A stretch of 64,000 nt of DNA from Fallopia convolvulus (GCA_964016875.1 OZ024727.1:11404091-11468090), one strand, 5' to 3'; counted from the stretch's first letter, positions 1 to 12,474 are shown. The notes: generated from the letters alone by a model not told the origin. Translations and numbers: made by a program.

Positions 1-1382
1 TCTAAGTAATTAAAACTAATTAAAACAAAGCAAATAAAGTGATTTAAGATTCAAATATGGAGAAAAGCGTCCAACTAGTTTCGTATCCATTGCATACATG
101 AGTTTTGATCCTTTATTATTCTTATTTCGATTTCCCTTGACTAATCTATTGTGAATTTATGAATTCAAGCTTAAAGTGGTTCGTAATATACATCGTCTTT
201 AACAACCTTTTAATCAATTAACCTAGAAAACCTTCTATATTAAGTTGATCATGCAATTAAGTTCAAAGCACTCAATAGAAACAATAATTCATGAATTCCA
301 CCGTCTATTCATGAAGTCTTGTGATTAAATTCTCCACCTTTGATTAACCTTATTCCACCGTCTATAAGTTTAATCAAAGGATTCATCCATGAATAATCAA
401 ATTCCACCGTCTATTTAATTATTCTAGTTGTAATTCAACCTAGAAGTAGAATAGGTGATCAAGCTATTATAATCCTAAGTGAATTTAATCAATTAAGCAT
501 GGAGAGATTCAATCTAGTCAAGACAAACTAAAATAATTCAAATCTCACAAATAATCATGCATACAACTTCAATTAACTAGTTGGACATGAGAAAATTAGC
601 TAGAAATTGTCATTGAAGAAAAATAAAACTTACAAGAGTCGAATTGAACTTCAATTGCAAACTAGGGTTTTTGTCTCCCACAAATCTCCAAACTCAATCA
701 AACTTAGAACACAAGAATAATAGATAGCATATCATCCAAAGAAACCCTAAATAAAGTATTTATATCGTAGCTAAAAATATCCATAAATACTAATAAAGTC
801 GGCCCAAAAGATCACACAAAGGCTCGAGTCAGCGTCGTACACACGCGCCAAAGCGCGGTCAAGTCCCTCAAAGCGCGGTCGCGCTCTCATTGGTTCTGCC
901 CGCGCTCCGGCAACAGCAAATCTAGTGACACTTCAGAGGCTGTTTTGACCCCCTTCAAGTTGGAATTTGGACTCGGAGTAAAAATATGAATTGTATCTCT
1001 TCGAGTTAGCTTTCCAGTGATACCAAATTCAGCTTCATCCGACCACTATAGCTCCCAAACCAAGCATTGCAAGATAGAGGTGTCAAAATAAGACTCCAAT
1101 GCATGACCCGGGTTTAAGCGTTTTTATCCCTCAAGCTCTTGGGCCTTAGCTCTTCTAATCTTCACTTGTATCACTATAAGCTTCATCAAACTCCACCATA
1201 GTCCACTAAACTTCGTCCCGTCCACGCTTCACCTTTCATCCTACAATATAGCACACAAACGCGTAGATTCCGAACTAAACAGAAATAAAACTTAAACTAC
1301 AACTTAAAGTAAAACTCTATCTAAAAATGCATAAAACGGGAATAAAAACATGCTCTAAAACCTATATCTTTATGCTCTATCA
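1..1382 (-). repeat. LTR-like gypsy repeat, truncated by window edge
   Basis: No coding potential. The stretch from about 930 to 1110 closely resembles 29190-29370 in block G (shared phrases such as gttagctttcca and gataccaaattcag), so both belong to related LTR families. The right end reads GCTCTATCA at 1374-1382, giving a canonical TG start when read on the minus strand. A TATA-like tatttata lies near 758. A GC-rich cluster of cgcg words sits at about 828-905, and the phrase attccaccgtctat recurs near 297, 352 and 400. No polypurine tract follows 1382, so this could be a 5' LTR or a solo LTR. The left end is outside the window. Confidence 0.55.
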
Positions 1383-2069
1383 GACTTTCGTGTAAATGGG
1401 TGACCCTTCATAGCGATGATTGATTTTCCCCTTGATTTAGACGTCATTTTTGTATCTAATGATCGATCGTACAAGAATCTCTAGATGAAGATAAAGGCCA
1501 GAGATGGGTATTTGCAGATCAAAGCTGGTGTTGACTTAATTAAGCCCTGAATTTGTTGGTCTGTATAAGTAATCATGTATTTCTATATTATCATTATCAT
1601 TTAATTTGATTATTATTATTATTATTTTGAATGAAACAGATCTCATGATTCACTATTGAAAACATCTACGAAGGCTCCTTCTACCAGGCCCAGTTGACAC
1701 AATAGCATTACTTTTATTTTATTTCAGATTTGCACACAATTTAGGTTAAATTATCAAATCTGCCCAAAAAATTTAAACTCATACGAATATATCCAAATTA
1801 AAGTGATTTATTAAATTTAATGATTTTAAATGGTACTAACTACCATAATTTACTGACTATTATTATGAATAAACTACTTTCTATGAACACAAGCCCACCA
1901 TGATTCATTCTTGGAAACATCTACGAAGAGATGGAAGCTGAATTACTAATGTTACTGATGCAGCGTTCGACAGTTGCTAGACGATTTTTTTTGAATAAAT
2001 TTCGGTAAAGAAAAGACTAGTTTAAAAATGGTTAGGTAGGCTTCAATAGTTCAATATGATCAAAGTACT
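1383..2069. other. AT-rich spacer without recognisable gene
   Basis: No ORF or RNA gene can be supported. Two related phrases containing aacatctacgaag occur near 1660 and 1907, suggesting an old local duplication. Short ATT microsatellite at about 1605-1627. Confidence 0.5.
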
Positions 2070-2259
2070 GCTGTGTGGGGAGCCCAGTTTAGCGGTTAAG
2101 ACCTCAAGGAGGAATCTATAGGTCTTCACTTCGACACTCACGAACGGCGAAGTCCTAAATATAATCATTTAGAACTGTTTCAGTTCTCATCCGTTCAAGG
2201 ATGCTCTAGGTTAGTCTCAAATAGTCCTTGGACTATTCTAAATCTTTCCCCATAAAAAA
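2070..2259 (+). mobile_element. tRNA-derived SINE
   Basis: A 190-bp unit begins with a tRNA-like head: box A-like TAGCGGTTAAGA near 2090 and a degenerate box B-like segment (cacttcgacactcacg) near 2128. It ends in a short A run (cataaaaaaa). It is flanked by imperfect direct repeats of about 14 bp, ATGATCAAAGTACT at 2056-2069 and ATGACCAAAGCATT at 2260-2273, agreeing at 11 of 14 positions. Polarity, A-tail and long variable TSD fit SINE retroposition; the family name is not known to me. Confidence 0.6.
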
Positions 2260-2707
2260 ATGACCAAAGCATTCCTTCCACGTCAAAATGTTTTCAAAAA
2301 GATGTTGACCCAACGACTCTTCAAATTTGTATTGTATAGTTTGATTAATAAAAATTACGCATCGTGTTTTGTTTTAAACTGTGAAGTATTTTTATGATAG
2401 TTTTTCCTCAAGTAGACATATGAAATTAATCTGGCACATTCACATGTTCACACAACAATGCTTTAAGAAATTAAATTTGCTAGGCTTAATCACTGGCGAG
2501 CAAAGATTCACTGGTACTTGTGTTTGGTTTATCTTTACAAAAAGCCCAACTTAAATCAACATCAAAGATTCTTGTATTATCAGATAATCATGAGACTGTT
2601 GCTAGCAATTCAACAATTCTTAATTTTTCGAGTGATAACAATTTGTTTTATTAAGCAAGTTAGACAGAGGACATAACAGTGTTTTTTGCGCGATTTCAAA
2701 TAGATAG
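2260..2707. other. spacer between SINE and element C
   Basis: AT-rich, no gene or repeat boundary recognised apart from the SINE target duplication at its left end and the putative element C target duplication GATAG at 2703-2707. Confidence 0.4.
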
Positions 2708-3510
2708 TGTAATATTCAGAAATATTTTTACATTTTTATATTTTTTGAAATTTGTGCTGAGATTGCTTAGCTATTAAATAATTTCAAGTAACCTGGTTTT
2801 TACCAAGATTTTATAAATTCAAAAAATTTCAGTGGCAAAGTTATCTATTAGTTCGTTTCTTAGTCGTTAAGTAATGCTTTTCTTAATAGAAGAAAAATAA
2901 ACTTGTAAAAGTTTTGATCTTATCCGTTTTCTTAGATATTTGTGTCATGCTTATCCTCCTTCGTCAATATGGGTGCCACACTTATCCTTCTGTCTCGATA
3001 TCTGTGAATACTTAATCCTTGGGAAAGTTACTTGCTCTTACTCGTTTGTTGATTTCTTCTATGTTGAGTTTTCCTTTACTTACATTAAAAGGACAAATGG
3101 TGTTTCTTACCATCTCCTTCATTTTTGTTATCCCTCTCTCATTTCCTATCCATTTTCGCCTCTCTTCTTTCTCTTCCTCTATTTATTTTCGTCCACCATC
3201 ACCATGGCCAACTTGTCTTCCTTATTCTTAAAATTGGTGAGGAGCCTTGATTTGGAGCCACCAACGTGCCTTCCGAGGGGGCGTTGGAGCAAACCGTTCT
3301 TTAGATCGTGGTCTTTTGGTGTCTAAGCCATTAAAGGAACAACCCTTTCATCTTTGTAAGTTTCTTTCTCTTTTATCCACTTTGTTGAGTTGGATAGGGT
3401 CAAAGGTTGATTGATGGGTTGTTAGGATGCGTGTTTATGGGCTAAGATGTGGCGGGTTGTGGTAGAACAAACCGTGGAGGTCGGATGAAGAAAAGTGGTG
3501 GAGAGGTGTT
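2708..3510 (+). repeat. element C 5' LTR remnant
   Basis: Aligns with 22425-22450 plus 30466-31230 over about 780 bp (for example the phrases gttttaccaagatt, catcaccat and ctaagatgtggcgggttg). Similarity stops abruptly near ggtgttt at 3504-3510, so the 3' two thirds of this LTR are deleted. ORFs seen here (2940-3326 and others) are not shared as ORFs by the other LTR copy. Confidence 0.6.
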
Positions 3511-3630
3511 TAGTCCGTGAGTGTCGAAAGTGTAAGTATGATGGAAGTCAAATTTGTTCATAGTTTGGTCCTCTAAGGGAGTGGTAGTAGCAATCGGAGA
3601 AGAGTGGACAAAATCAAGTGGTATATCTTC
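3511..3630 (+). other. element C internal remnant, left of A
   Basis: Short non-LTR stretch between the truncated C 5' LTR and the left end of element A. No domain recognised. The last five bases TCTTC (3626-3630) pair with TCCTC at 21821-21825 as a slightly decayed target duplication of A. Confidence 0.4.
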
Positions 3631-4853
3631 TGTTGAGAGGGATTTACTTGACAAAAAATACATTTATAATCAAGAACCCGTTGAGTACAGAGGAGTCAGG
3701 TTCGTCCACGGGAGAAAGTCAGTATCAAGTTTTGTTCTTACTTAGGGCTCAAGTAATCAACAAAGTTAGGGTTTTTATCAATAGAGAGAGAAAATCTAAG
3801 CTTTTGGTATCCCCACAACAACAATTATGCATACATATGCCAATGAAACATAAAGATCATGCTTTTATCACATAAAGTCGTCAACTTTCGTCAACTTAAG
3901 CAAGTAAATCAACTAACTTTTGTTCAATCAATAAACTTTAGTTCCTATCTCTTTTACCTTAACTAGGATTGATCCTCTTTCGCTTCAAAGGCAAGCATAC
4001 ATAACCATTGTTGGGTTAACCCCAAGCTTAGAGAGAGAGAGAGAGAGAGACTACTCACAATTCATGATTAAAAACAAAGCAATTGAATTAAAATAAAATT
4101 ACAACCAAATCCAAACAAAACTTGTCTCCCAGCAACTCCATACTTGTCTCTCTATCTCTATGTCACGCCCCTCTCCTCTTCTCTCTTTCTCTTCTCCTCA
4201 AAATTCTCCTCCAAAAGATGATAGAAAAACTAGAGCTAGGCAAGGGTATTTATAGAGAAAGTAAAGCTATCTATAACGAAATAAATCTTCTAAAAGATAT
4301 ATCCCTTAAAACTATCTAATAAAAGCATAAAGATATGGAATAAATCTTATTAAATGCGCCGACTCGTATTGTCTTCTACTGACACGGAAGCCTCGGTACC
4401 GACCCCATCAGGGTCGGTAGGATTTAGTTGTTGAATTCTCGACTTTCTTCTTCCTGGGCACCTTGTTACCGACCTTGGCCACCTCGGTAACGAACCCCTT
4501 CAGTGTGTAATTTGGCTCGTTATTGCTTCGGTAGAGAGGTTGTTAGCCTTCCTTTTGCCTTGATTCTTCTTCCTTAAGCTCGGTAACGGGTCTATAGACT
4601 TCTCTCATGGCTCAAAATTTGATCTTCATGTCTTTATTGAGTGCTTTATTCCTTCGGTTTATCATCTTTTCCTAAAATATGCTCCAAACAGCTCCAAACC
4701 TATGAAAACACCACCAAAGCTTATATAGACTCCATATCTTAAAGCAAATATGAAAACCTACACAAACGACTCTAAAGAAAACACAAAGCTAAAGAAAAAG
4801 ACTCAAAAACACAAAAACACACCCTAAAAACTCGTCGAAAAAGGCGGATATCA
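3631..4853 (-). repeat. element A 3' LTR
   Basis: 1223 bp, TG...CA ends. Contains a (GA)n run at about 4030-4050, a TATA-like box on the minus strand (tatttata at 4247-4254), and paired palindromic motifs near 4391-4420 and 4463-4494. Matches the copy at 19709-21820 once the MULE is removed. Confidence 0.85.
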
Positions 4854-6592
4854 AAATACCCCATACTTAGACTTGCTTGTCCTCAAGCAATCAACAAGAC
4901 ATCAATCAAAACCAACAACACATCCTTCAAGCAATTGCCTCATCAAAAAGCAACATCAAAGCACAAGTGGAAATAAATAGACAAGTGAATCTAATGTCAT
5001 CACACATATATGAGCAATCTCAAGCAAAAGCAACTATAGTCCAACTTCACAAGGGTTAATGTGTTTCTCTCAACTCTCATGTGTTTGGGCTTAGAATAAT
5101 TACTCTCAACTCTATCCAATGTACAAAAACTCATAGTCATTGTTACTTATATCACCAAACTCTCCACCGGAGATGTCAAAACACATGAAAATCATCAAGA
5201 GAACTTAGGCTCCATGATAGACTTCATAGAAGTTTTCATTCGGCAGGGTTGTAATGGGGCTTGGTAATAACAATAAGGTGTGGAAATATTTTGGTTATGT
5301 GGTGCTAAAAATCCGGGAATATAGTCTCCTAAATTCTCCAATAGAACACTCCAAAACTCTCAAAAACAAAATACGAAACTTACTAACATTATGCACACTC
5401 ATATCTTTCATTAACCCAAAATATCCCAACTAATCTTGCTTAATAACAAGGAAGATTTGGCTCATGCACACTTTATTCACTATTCAACACTTTTTTTCAA
5501 CTTTTTTTTTTAATTTTTCTCATCTTTCTTTTCTCGACTTTTTCTCATTGCTGATTTTTTTCTAGAAAGGTCGGTACCAACCCTACTAGGGTCGGTAACG
5601 ATGTCACTGTTTTGATTTCTTTCTTTCTTTCTTTCTTTCTTTTCTTAGTGCATACAGAGAACTAAACTCCTTTTACATAATAAGCTGTAAGATCAATCAA
5701 ATACCCAACCCAAATTACCCCACACTTGAACCAATATATCTCAGTCAACAAAAATATAACACCAACACAAAGTCCTAATCCTCGGATAGGGTCTAATTTT
5801 GTGGAGCTTAAAAATAAAAGGGTTTCAAGGCTCAAATTGGCTTCAAAAGAGGATAATGATAAGGTAGGTAAATCTCACATGAAAAGAAGAGGAATTTCTT
5901 ATGTTCTCCCTATAAGGCTAAAAATAACTCACAATGTAGCAATTTTGTTGAATTTAAGTCACCTTTACGTAAGATCATATGTGCTCAATTTTATAACAAG
6001 CTAAATATCTAGATAAAACACGTTTTTAACATGACTGGCAAAGCTCTCCAAATATGGTATATGAATTATATGATCAAGCAAGTTAAAGCATATCATAGCA
6101 CATCTAAGTGGAGCATTATTAATCCTAAAACACAAAAACACAAACAAAGACACAAAAGTTGAGTTTCCTTTTCCCCCACCACATACTTGAACCAAACAGT
6201 GTCCTCACTGTTTAAAGACATAAAAAGAAAAAGAGGGAAAAAAAGGGAACTCACAAAATAAAACTGAAGCTGTTTAAAACCTTGATCACTTGAGGAGTTT
6301 GAATTTTTTAGATTTCTGTAGAGGTCGGTACCGAGCTTGTGGGGGTCGTTACCGAACCAACTGCTTGTACAACGAATGTCTTGAATTAGTTTCTTCTTCT
6401 TTGTATCACTTTAGTCCATCATTTTTTTGTACCTGAGTCACTTTATAGAAATATCTATCCCTACGACACTACTCTAACGTAAAAACAAGTCAAAAGAAAG
6501 CTAGCAAAAAGAACTAAGAAAGCAAAAACTAAATGCGGGTTGCCTCCCGTAAGCGCTACGTTTAACGTTTAGCCCGACCAACTTACCTTGCT
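4854..6592 (-). other. element A 3' untranslated region with polypurine tract
   Basis: Polypurine tract AAGTATGGGGTA on the minus strand at 4857-4868, beside the LTR, with a gaggacaagcaag box just upstream. The rest is non-coding, AT-rich, with a CTTT microsatellite (about 5618-5640), palindromic motif pairs at 5569-5602 and 6322-6358, and the gggaggcaaccc box near 6538-6550 seen in many Athila/Tat elements. It aligns with B's 3' region (10806-12470), then with B from about 14930 to 15140; B's env-like block is absent here. Confidence 0.65.
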
Positions 6593-6841
6593 CTATGATG
6601 GCTGAAATTCGGCTTTGAAGGGATCATGAGAAACCCCATACTTAGCCGAAACAGCATCAAATCCCCTTTCCATGATATGTGGTCCTCTATCATCCATCAA
6701 TATGCTTGGTATTCCTACGAGGGGGTTAGTAAAATCCACCGAGCAAGGGGGCTTTGACTCTTTTACAGTATGCATAGTAGGATGTAATGTAAAAAAAGGA
6801 GGAAAGAAAGGATCATGACCAGAATCTAACAAATCGAGCAA
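6593..6841 (-). CDS. small conserved retroelement ORF downstream of protease (A copy)
   Basis: 82 codons, minus strand, between the protease end and the gggaggcaaccc box. The equivalent ORF in B (15183-15470) shares a block reading ESKPP, then FTNP, then GIPSIL and a D/E-G-P ending, and also a KYGVS block near the C-terminus, so the reading frame is real coding sequence of this family. Function unknown to me; it occupies the place where reverse transcriptase would be expected. It could be the C-terminal scrap of a deleted polyprotein. No signal peptide or membrane segment is obvious. Confidence 0.5.
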   Translation of the reverse strand: MLDLLDSGHDPFFPPFFTLHPTMHTVKESKPPCSVDFTNPLVGIPSILMDDRGPHIMERGFDAVSAKYGVSHDPFKAEFQPS

Positions 6842-7170
6842 GAATACTTACCTTTGCCTCTCAGATAGGGAGTCATTACCGAGGTGTATGGGGTCGTTAC
6901 CGAGGTAGATGGGGTCGTTAACGATCTTGTTTGTTGTGTCAAATCTTCGGTAACGGGCTGGAATTCGCCCCCAGCATTGTGATCCTTCAGAGAATGGTCG
7001 GTACCGACCCAAGGGGGTCGGTAGGCTCCTCGGTAAGTGTGACTTCTTTGAACTGTCTTGTTTCTGTAATCAGAGAGGGTCGGTACCGACCATGGTGGGT
7101 TGGTGGGCTCTTCATTAGTGCTTTTAGCAACCTCGTTTACGGCAGGATTGAAGCGAAACTCGACCTTCTC
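6842..7170 (-). other. palindrome-rich linker between small ORF and protease (A)
   Basis: Holds at least six palindromic motifs of the TCGGTAMCGA / TCGTTAMCGA class (6867-6925, 6946, 6990-7036, 7078-7092). No RT or integrase motif can be read in any frame. Confidence 0.5.
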
Positions 7171-7572
7171 TTATCCAATATCGACAGTGAGGAGTCCCTT
7201 CCTGACATCAACACGTGCCCTTGCGATGGCTAAGAATGACCTCCCCAAAATGATTGGTACCATAAGGTCTTCTAGCATCTCCATCACTATGAATTCGTTT
7301 GGGACAAAGAATTTGCCAACTTGAATAGGGACATCCTCAATGACTCCAGTGGCCTTGATACAAGATCCATTTGCCATGTAAAGATTCATATTGACAGTAT
7401 CCAGCGGTCCCATATTGGCCTTGGAACAAATAGAGAGTGGTAGGAGACTCGTATTGGCACCTAAATCATACAAAGCTTTAAAGAGGTAAGCTCCAATCCC
7501 TATTGTAATGGCAAACTTACCTGGATCTCCGAGTTTTACAGGGAGCTTCACAGATCGGACATCATTCGTCAA
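7171..7572 (-). pseudogene. Athila-like retropepsin (aspartic protease), element A
   Basis: 133 codons. An ALYDLGANTSLLP segment near residues 34-46 matches the Athila-type retropepsin active site, where plant Athila elements carry D-L-G-A instead of D-S/T-G. Downstream come the flap-like IEDVPIQVGKFFVPNEF and the PIILGRSFLA motif, the conserved C-terminal protease signature. The family cleaves Gag-Pol into mature proteins. The ORF is cut off from gag by stops near 7572-7608. After the ILGRSFL motif the frame closes within about 25 residues and no RT follows. The start used is the first Met and is not the natural polyprotein start. Confidence 0.75.
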
Positions 7573-7608
7573 CTCTGATATATATAGCTACCTGCTTAAG
7601 ATCTCTTT

Positions 7609-8574
7609 TCAAAATTTAGTGTACGCAGGCATTTCGCTTAGTGCTTTAGCGAATGGAATAGATATGTTTAAGCCTTGGAGAATCTTGACAAAGCGTCTAA
7701 ACTTTCCTTCCGTGACATCATTAGCTTTCTTGGTCGGGAAAGGAAGAGTCTTTGACGGACTTGGAGTAGAAAGAGGTCCGGATCGAGGTTGTACCGAATT
7801 GATAAGAGGGTCGATCGGTACAAATATAGGGTCGGTACCGACCCTATGGGGGGTCATAACGACTTTGTGACTAAGAGTGGAGGTTGATTTAGATGACTTA
7901 CCTGGTCTAGAGGGCTCAGTAACGACCTAGGTGGGGTTGATAACGACCCGTTGAGCTTCGGTATCGACCTTGTTGGGGTCGGTAAGGAGCTTGAATGGGG
8001 TGTCATCTTCATCGATGTGCTCAGTATTTTTAGGCTTGGCTCGATCAGGCAACTCTTTTCCACTTCTTAGATGTATTGCTGCAATTTGTCCTCTAGGATT
8101 TTCCTCGGGACGGCCCGGTAATTGCCCTTGAAGTCGGGGAATCTGTGCAGCTAGTTGGCCTAATTGGGAATTAACACTCTTCTTCCATGTCTCTAGCTCT
8201 CCCAACTATTTCATCTGTTTGTTTAGGTCAGCACGAACTCCATCAATCTTGTTGTTAACGCATTTTATTCCTTCATCAAGTCCTTGTGCCCAAGACGACA
8301 TCTCTTGATAGCTTGGAGGCCTATAGGGTGGAACCATTTGTTCTTGCTGAGGAGGTTGGCTCCCTTGGCCATGTGCATAATTGTCCTAGGTGGGCTGATT
8401 ATTATTCCTCCATGTATAAGAATTATATACTTGGTTCCTATAGGGACCCCTCACGTACCTAGCTTCTTCATATGCCTTAGGAGCACGAACCTGCTTTTTC
8501 AAGCAGTTGATCTCGTCTTGCATGAATTTGTATTTCACCTCGGGATCGACCTCGGCCGTTTGGGGATTATACAA
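7609..8574 (-). pseudogene. gag C-terminal region / gag-protease linker, element A
   Basis: Broken into three frame-segments (8574-8386, 8205-7927, 7857-7609). Recognisable pieces include WKKSVNSQLGQLAAQIP and the region ending in NISIPFAKALSEMPAY, which in Athila-type elements directly precedes the protease. B has the same region in one ORF (16508-15552). The linker contains several palindromic motifs (7811-7862, 7914-7990) that read through as T-D-P or G-T-D-P residues. Relative to B the CCHC zinc knuckle is missing: the sequence passes from LKKQVRAPK straight to YEEARYVRG. Confidence 0.6.
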
Positions 8575-8589
8575 CTTCCTTTGGGGCTG

Positions 8590-9327
8590 CTAGGCTTGCT
8601 GTTTTCCATACATTGCATCATAGTTGGTGATTTTATCAAGCAACGCCCATGCATCCTCTGGATCCATCTCTATGAAACAGCAAGCAATATACAGATTAAT
8701 GCGGTTTTTCGTTTCAGCATTGATCCCTTGGAAGAAGATCTCTTGGAGCACATATTGTGGTTGCCCATGGGTAGGGCATTGTCTAACCATCTCCTTAAAT
8801 CTCTCCCATGTCTCCACAAAGGTCTCATTAGGCAGCTGGTGGTAGGAGGTGATGCGTTTCCTTAGCTCCGTAGTTTTGGCAGGTGGGAAAAACATTGTCA
8901 TGAATAAATCATGCAAAGCTCTGGGTGACCTAACCGACCTAGGAGGTAGGCTCTCTAACCAGCTTAGGGCCTTTCTTGTAAGGGACGACTTGAAAGCTTT
9001 CAATTGAACATATTCTAAAGAGACACCGTCAACAACAATAGTGTCACATAAATCAGTAAAATTTCTATTATGCTCCATTGGGCACTCAATGGGTTTCCCT
9101 TTAAACTGAGCCCTTTTAATCAAGGATATAAATTGATATTTGATCTCGAAGGGTTTCTCTATCTCTAGGAGAACAATTGCTGATTCTGGCACCCTCAGTT
9201 CTGGGTGCATATATTGCTTGGCGTTCTTTGGGAAGGCATTCAACTCCACTTGTAGACGAGCAATATTCTCTTCCTCACGTGCGGCCTCAGTAGCTGAATT
9301 ATCTCTTTCAGCTCGAAGCCGCTCCAT
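8590..9327 (-). pseudogene. Gag capsid region, Athila-like, element A (5' truncated by B)
   Basis: 245 codons with the Retrotrans_gag core: ALSWLESLPPRS, then the FFPPAKTTELRK block and ETWERFKEMVRQCP, ending in a DAMYGK region. Gag forms the virus-like particle around the RNA. The frame begins with a short coiled-coil-like N-terminal piece. Element B is inserted immediately upstream of this piece: the codons for the N-terminus stop at the target duplication TGCCC (9334-9338) and the remainder of the 5' side lies beyond B at 19429 onward. About 65% similar by eye to B's gag. Confidence 0.8.
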
Positions 9328-9338
9328 CTGTTGTGCCC

Positions 9339-10805
9339 TGTTGAGAGGGATTTACTCGAGAACAAATAAATTTGTAGTCAATACCCCGCTGAGTATAGCG
9401 AACTCAGGATCGTCCACGGGAAGCAACGTTGTCTGTTTACCAAACGAAGAAAACAATGAAAAAACAAAACAAGGCAAAACAACTACGACTGACCTCGTTA
9501 ACGACCTTGTCAGGGTCGGTAACGATCTTGGAATTCTACTGAAATTGAACAAATATAACAATGCAAGTGCATGCTCGGTACCGATCTAAGTGCCTCGGTA
9601 ACGAGTGTATTCGAATGTAAAACGAAAGAAAATCAAAGTATAAAAAGCTCTAGGACAAGGGTTACCACAACATAGCTATAAAAAGCTCTAGGACAAGGAT
9701 AAAGATCATGCCTTTGAAGATAAACCTATCAACTTTCGTTGACTAAATAAGCAAATCAATCAACTTTCATAAATCAATTCACTTTATTACTTGTTTTGAA
9801 TCCAAAGCTCGAAACTTTCATTATCGAACCATATCAACATTCAAGTTCACAACTTTCACTTTCGATCAAGCAACAAACTCAAATTACTTCGAATCTCGTC
9901 CAAGTATAAGCACAACAAGCAATTCAAAAGATAGAAGGCAATCAAAACATCAACATATTCATTCAATTATGCACAACTATGTCGGGTTTCAACCCCGACC
10001 CTAGAAAAGTAAACTACTCACTCTTCATTGAATGAAAGCAAGCAACTTTATTCAAAGAGAACATTGAAAAGTAAAACTTACTTGAAATTAAAAGAAATAT
10101 CGTCTTACAAATTCTCATGGAATCCGAAAACAAGTAAAGAACAACACTAGGAGACTCGATCACCGAACTCGAACCTCTTCCTCTCTCTCGATCGAAAATC
10201 AGTTCGAACTCTCTCTCTCTCGACTTCTCTCCTAAAAATCTTACTCGAATCCCCCTTGTCTAGGCTAGAACAAGGGTATTTATACCAAGAAGGCTATCTA
10301 ATAAAAAATCTAAAAGATAAAAACTAACCAAACTAAAAGATAACAAGATAAAAGATATAAATCCCGAAAGTCGGTTGTGCTCTATTGACACAGGTCACTT
10401 CGTTAAAGACCTGCACAGGGTCGGTAGACACTTTCTAAATTCTTTAGGAAAAACTCTGATGCATAGCTCGGTACCGACCCTCACAGGTCGGTAACGAGCT
10501 TTTTGTTTTGACTCTTTTTAACTCTTTCCTTGGCTTTACTTGTACTTCAACTTGATCTTCACATGCATTCTTCTTTCTCCTCTTCTATGCATTCCACACT
10601 CACCACGTCATTTCAACTTCGCTTAGAAAATGCTCAATTCCGCTTCACAAACCTACAAAAAGACACAAAACGGAGTAGCTTCCATACTTTTCACAAAATA
10701 TGCAAACTTATCCAAAAACACACAAAACTAACTCTAAAACTTACTAAAACTAATCTAAACAACCTAAGAAAGACACCTAAAGCTAGACTAAAAACACGAA
10801 CATCA
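9339..10805 (-). repeat. element B 3' LTR
   Basis: 1467 bp, TGTTGAGAGG to GAACATCA. TATA-like box on the minus strand at 10277-10284. Contains paired palindromes at 9491-9528, 9573-9605, 10398-10430 and 10468-10500. Confidence 0.85.
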
Positions 10806-12470
10806 AAATACCCCATACTTAAGCTTTCTTGTCCTCAAACAATCATTACACAATAACCAAAACCAAATAATCATGCTTATCAAGCAATAGCCATCATCTC
10901 AAAAACAACATCAAAACATAGCAGAAAATAGCAAATGACTATTAACGTCATCACACATATATAAGCACTAATAGACATAAGCAAATACAATCCAACCTCA
11001 CCAAGGATATGTGTTTCACTCAACTCTCAAGTGTTTAGGCTTATAAATTCAATCTCTCAACTCAATCTTATATGCAAAAACTCATAGAAATTGGAACTTA
11101 TATCACCAAACTCTCCACCTAAGATTTGTCAAAACAAGCAAAAATCATCAATAGAACTTAGGCTCAATGAAAAAATCCATAGAAGCTTCCATTCGGCCGG
11201 GTTGTAATGGGCCTTGGTAAAGACTATAAGGCGTGGAAATATTTTGACTATGTGGTGGTAATAATATCCGGGAATCAAAGACTCCTAAAAACTCACATAA
11301 ATCCAAAACTCTCAAAAAGCATACCAAACTCACTCTAACATTATGCTCTTTCTTCACTCACCTTTAAAATCCTAGAAAGCCTCATATAAAGATAAGAGAA
11401 TCTCTAGTTTAACTTTAAACACAATGCACATCTTCCTCATCTTTTTTCTTTCTCAGTTTTTTTTCAGCATTTTTCATTTTGCTCTCGACTAGCCTCGTTA
11501 ACGACCTAAGAGGGTTGATAATGAGCTACATTCTCCTCGATTTTCTTCTTTTTTTATATCGGTACCGAGCCCACATAGGTCGGTATCGATCCAAACATTC
11601 TCTTCCCTTATATTTTTGTGCATATTCTTTAACCAAAAGATCTTTTTACAAAATAAAACAAGAGACTTCCAATCTACCCTCCCCAAAACAAGAGACTCTA
11701 CAAATACCTCTCCAACTAAGTCCTAATCCCCGGATAGGTCAAGCTTATTTCGGATAGGGAAATAATTTTGTGGAGCTGAACGTAAAAGGCTAAAGCTCAA
11801 ATTGGTTATCAAAACGAAGGATCATGTATACGGTGGATACGGATAAATAAGGCTCATAAAAAAGAAGTTCTCTATCATATGACTTTCACAAGTAATGAGC
11901 TAAAAATCTAATATAGGTCTCAAGAAATAGATAATCATCACAATTCCAAGAGATAATATACATAAAGAGAGTAAATTACACAAGAAAATCAAAGCCTAAA
12001 AACAACTCACAAGGTTAAATTTTTGTTGGATTGCACCACTCATGCTAAAAGTTATACATGCTCAATTTCATCATATGCTATTCCTCTATAAAAGAATTTC
12101 ATACTAAGAATCAGGCTATACCATCAAAAACATGCTGAAAGGAAATTACATGATCATGTAAGCAATTAACTATCATAGAACCAAAAGGCAGGGTATTCAT
12201 CCATTCTAAAAAACTTTTTTTTGAATTTTAAAAATATCAATTATTTTTTTGTGATTTTGTGATTTTTTTCTCTTCTAAAGAAAGACAACTAATCAAAGCA
12301 AACAAAACAAAGCAAACAAACAAGCAAGTTTTCTTCCCTTCCCTACCCCATAAGTAAAATTACAGTGTCCCCACTGTGATAAAGCTAAGCAGTAGAAAAG
12401 AATAAGGAAAAGAAAGAAACTCACAAGATAAACTGAAGCAGAAAAGAACATCCTTTGAAAGCTGAATCAT
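10806..12470 (-). other. element B 3' untranslated region
   Basis: Polypurine tract AAGTATGGGGTA on the minus strand at 10809-10820. Non-coding; palindrome pairs at 11492-11525 and 11558-11592. The short ORFs here have no counterpart in A. Aligns with 4854-6290 of A. Confidence 0.6.
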
Positions 12471-12474
12471 CGCC

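Noticed and set aside
8284..8865. 193-codon plus ORF, and other plus-strand ORFs across 6900-9600 and 15500-17900
   Set aside because: Shadows of the minus-strand gag/protease regions of A and B.
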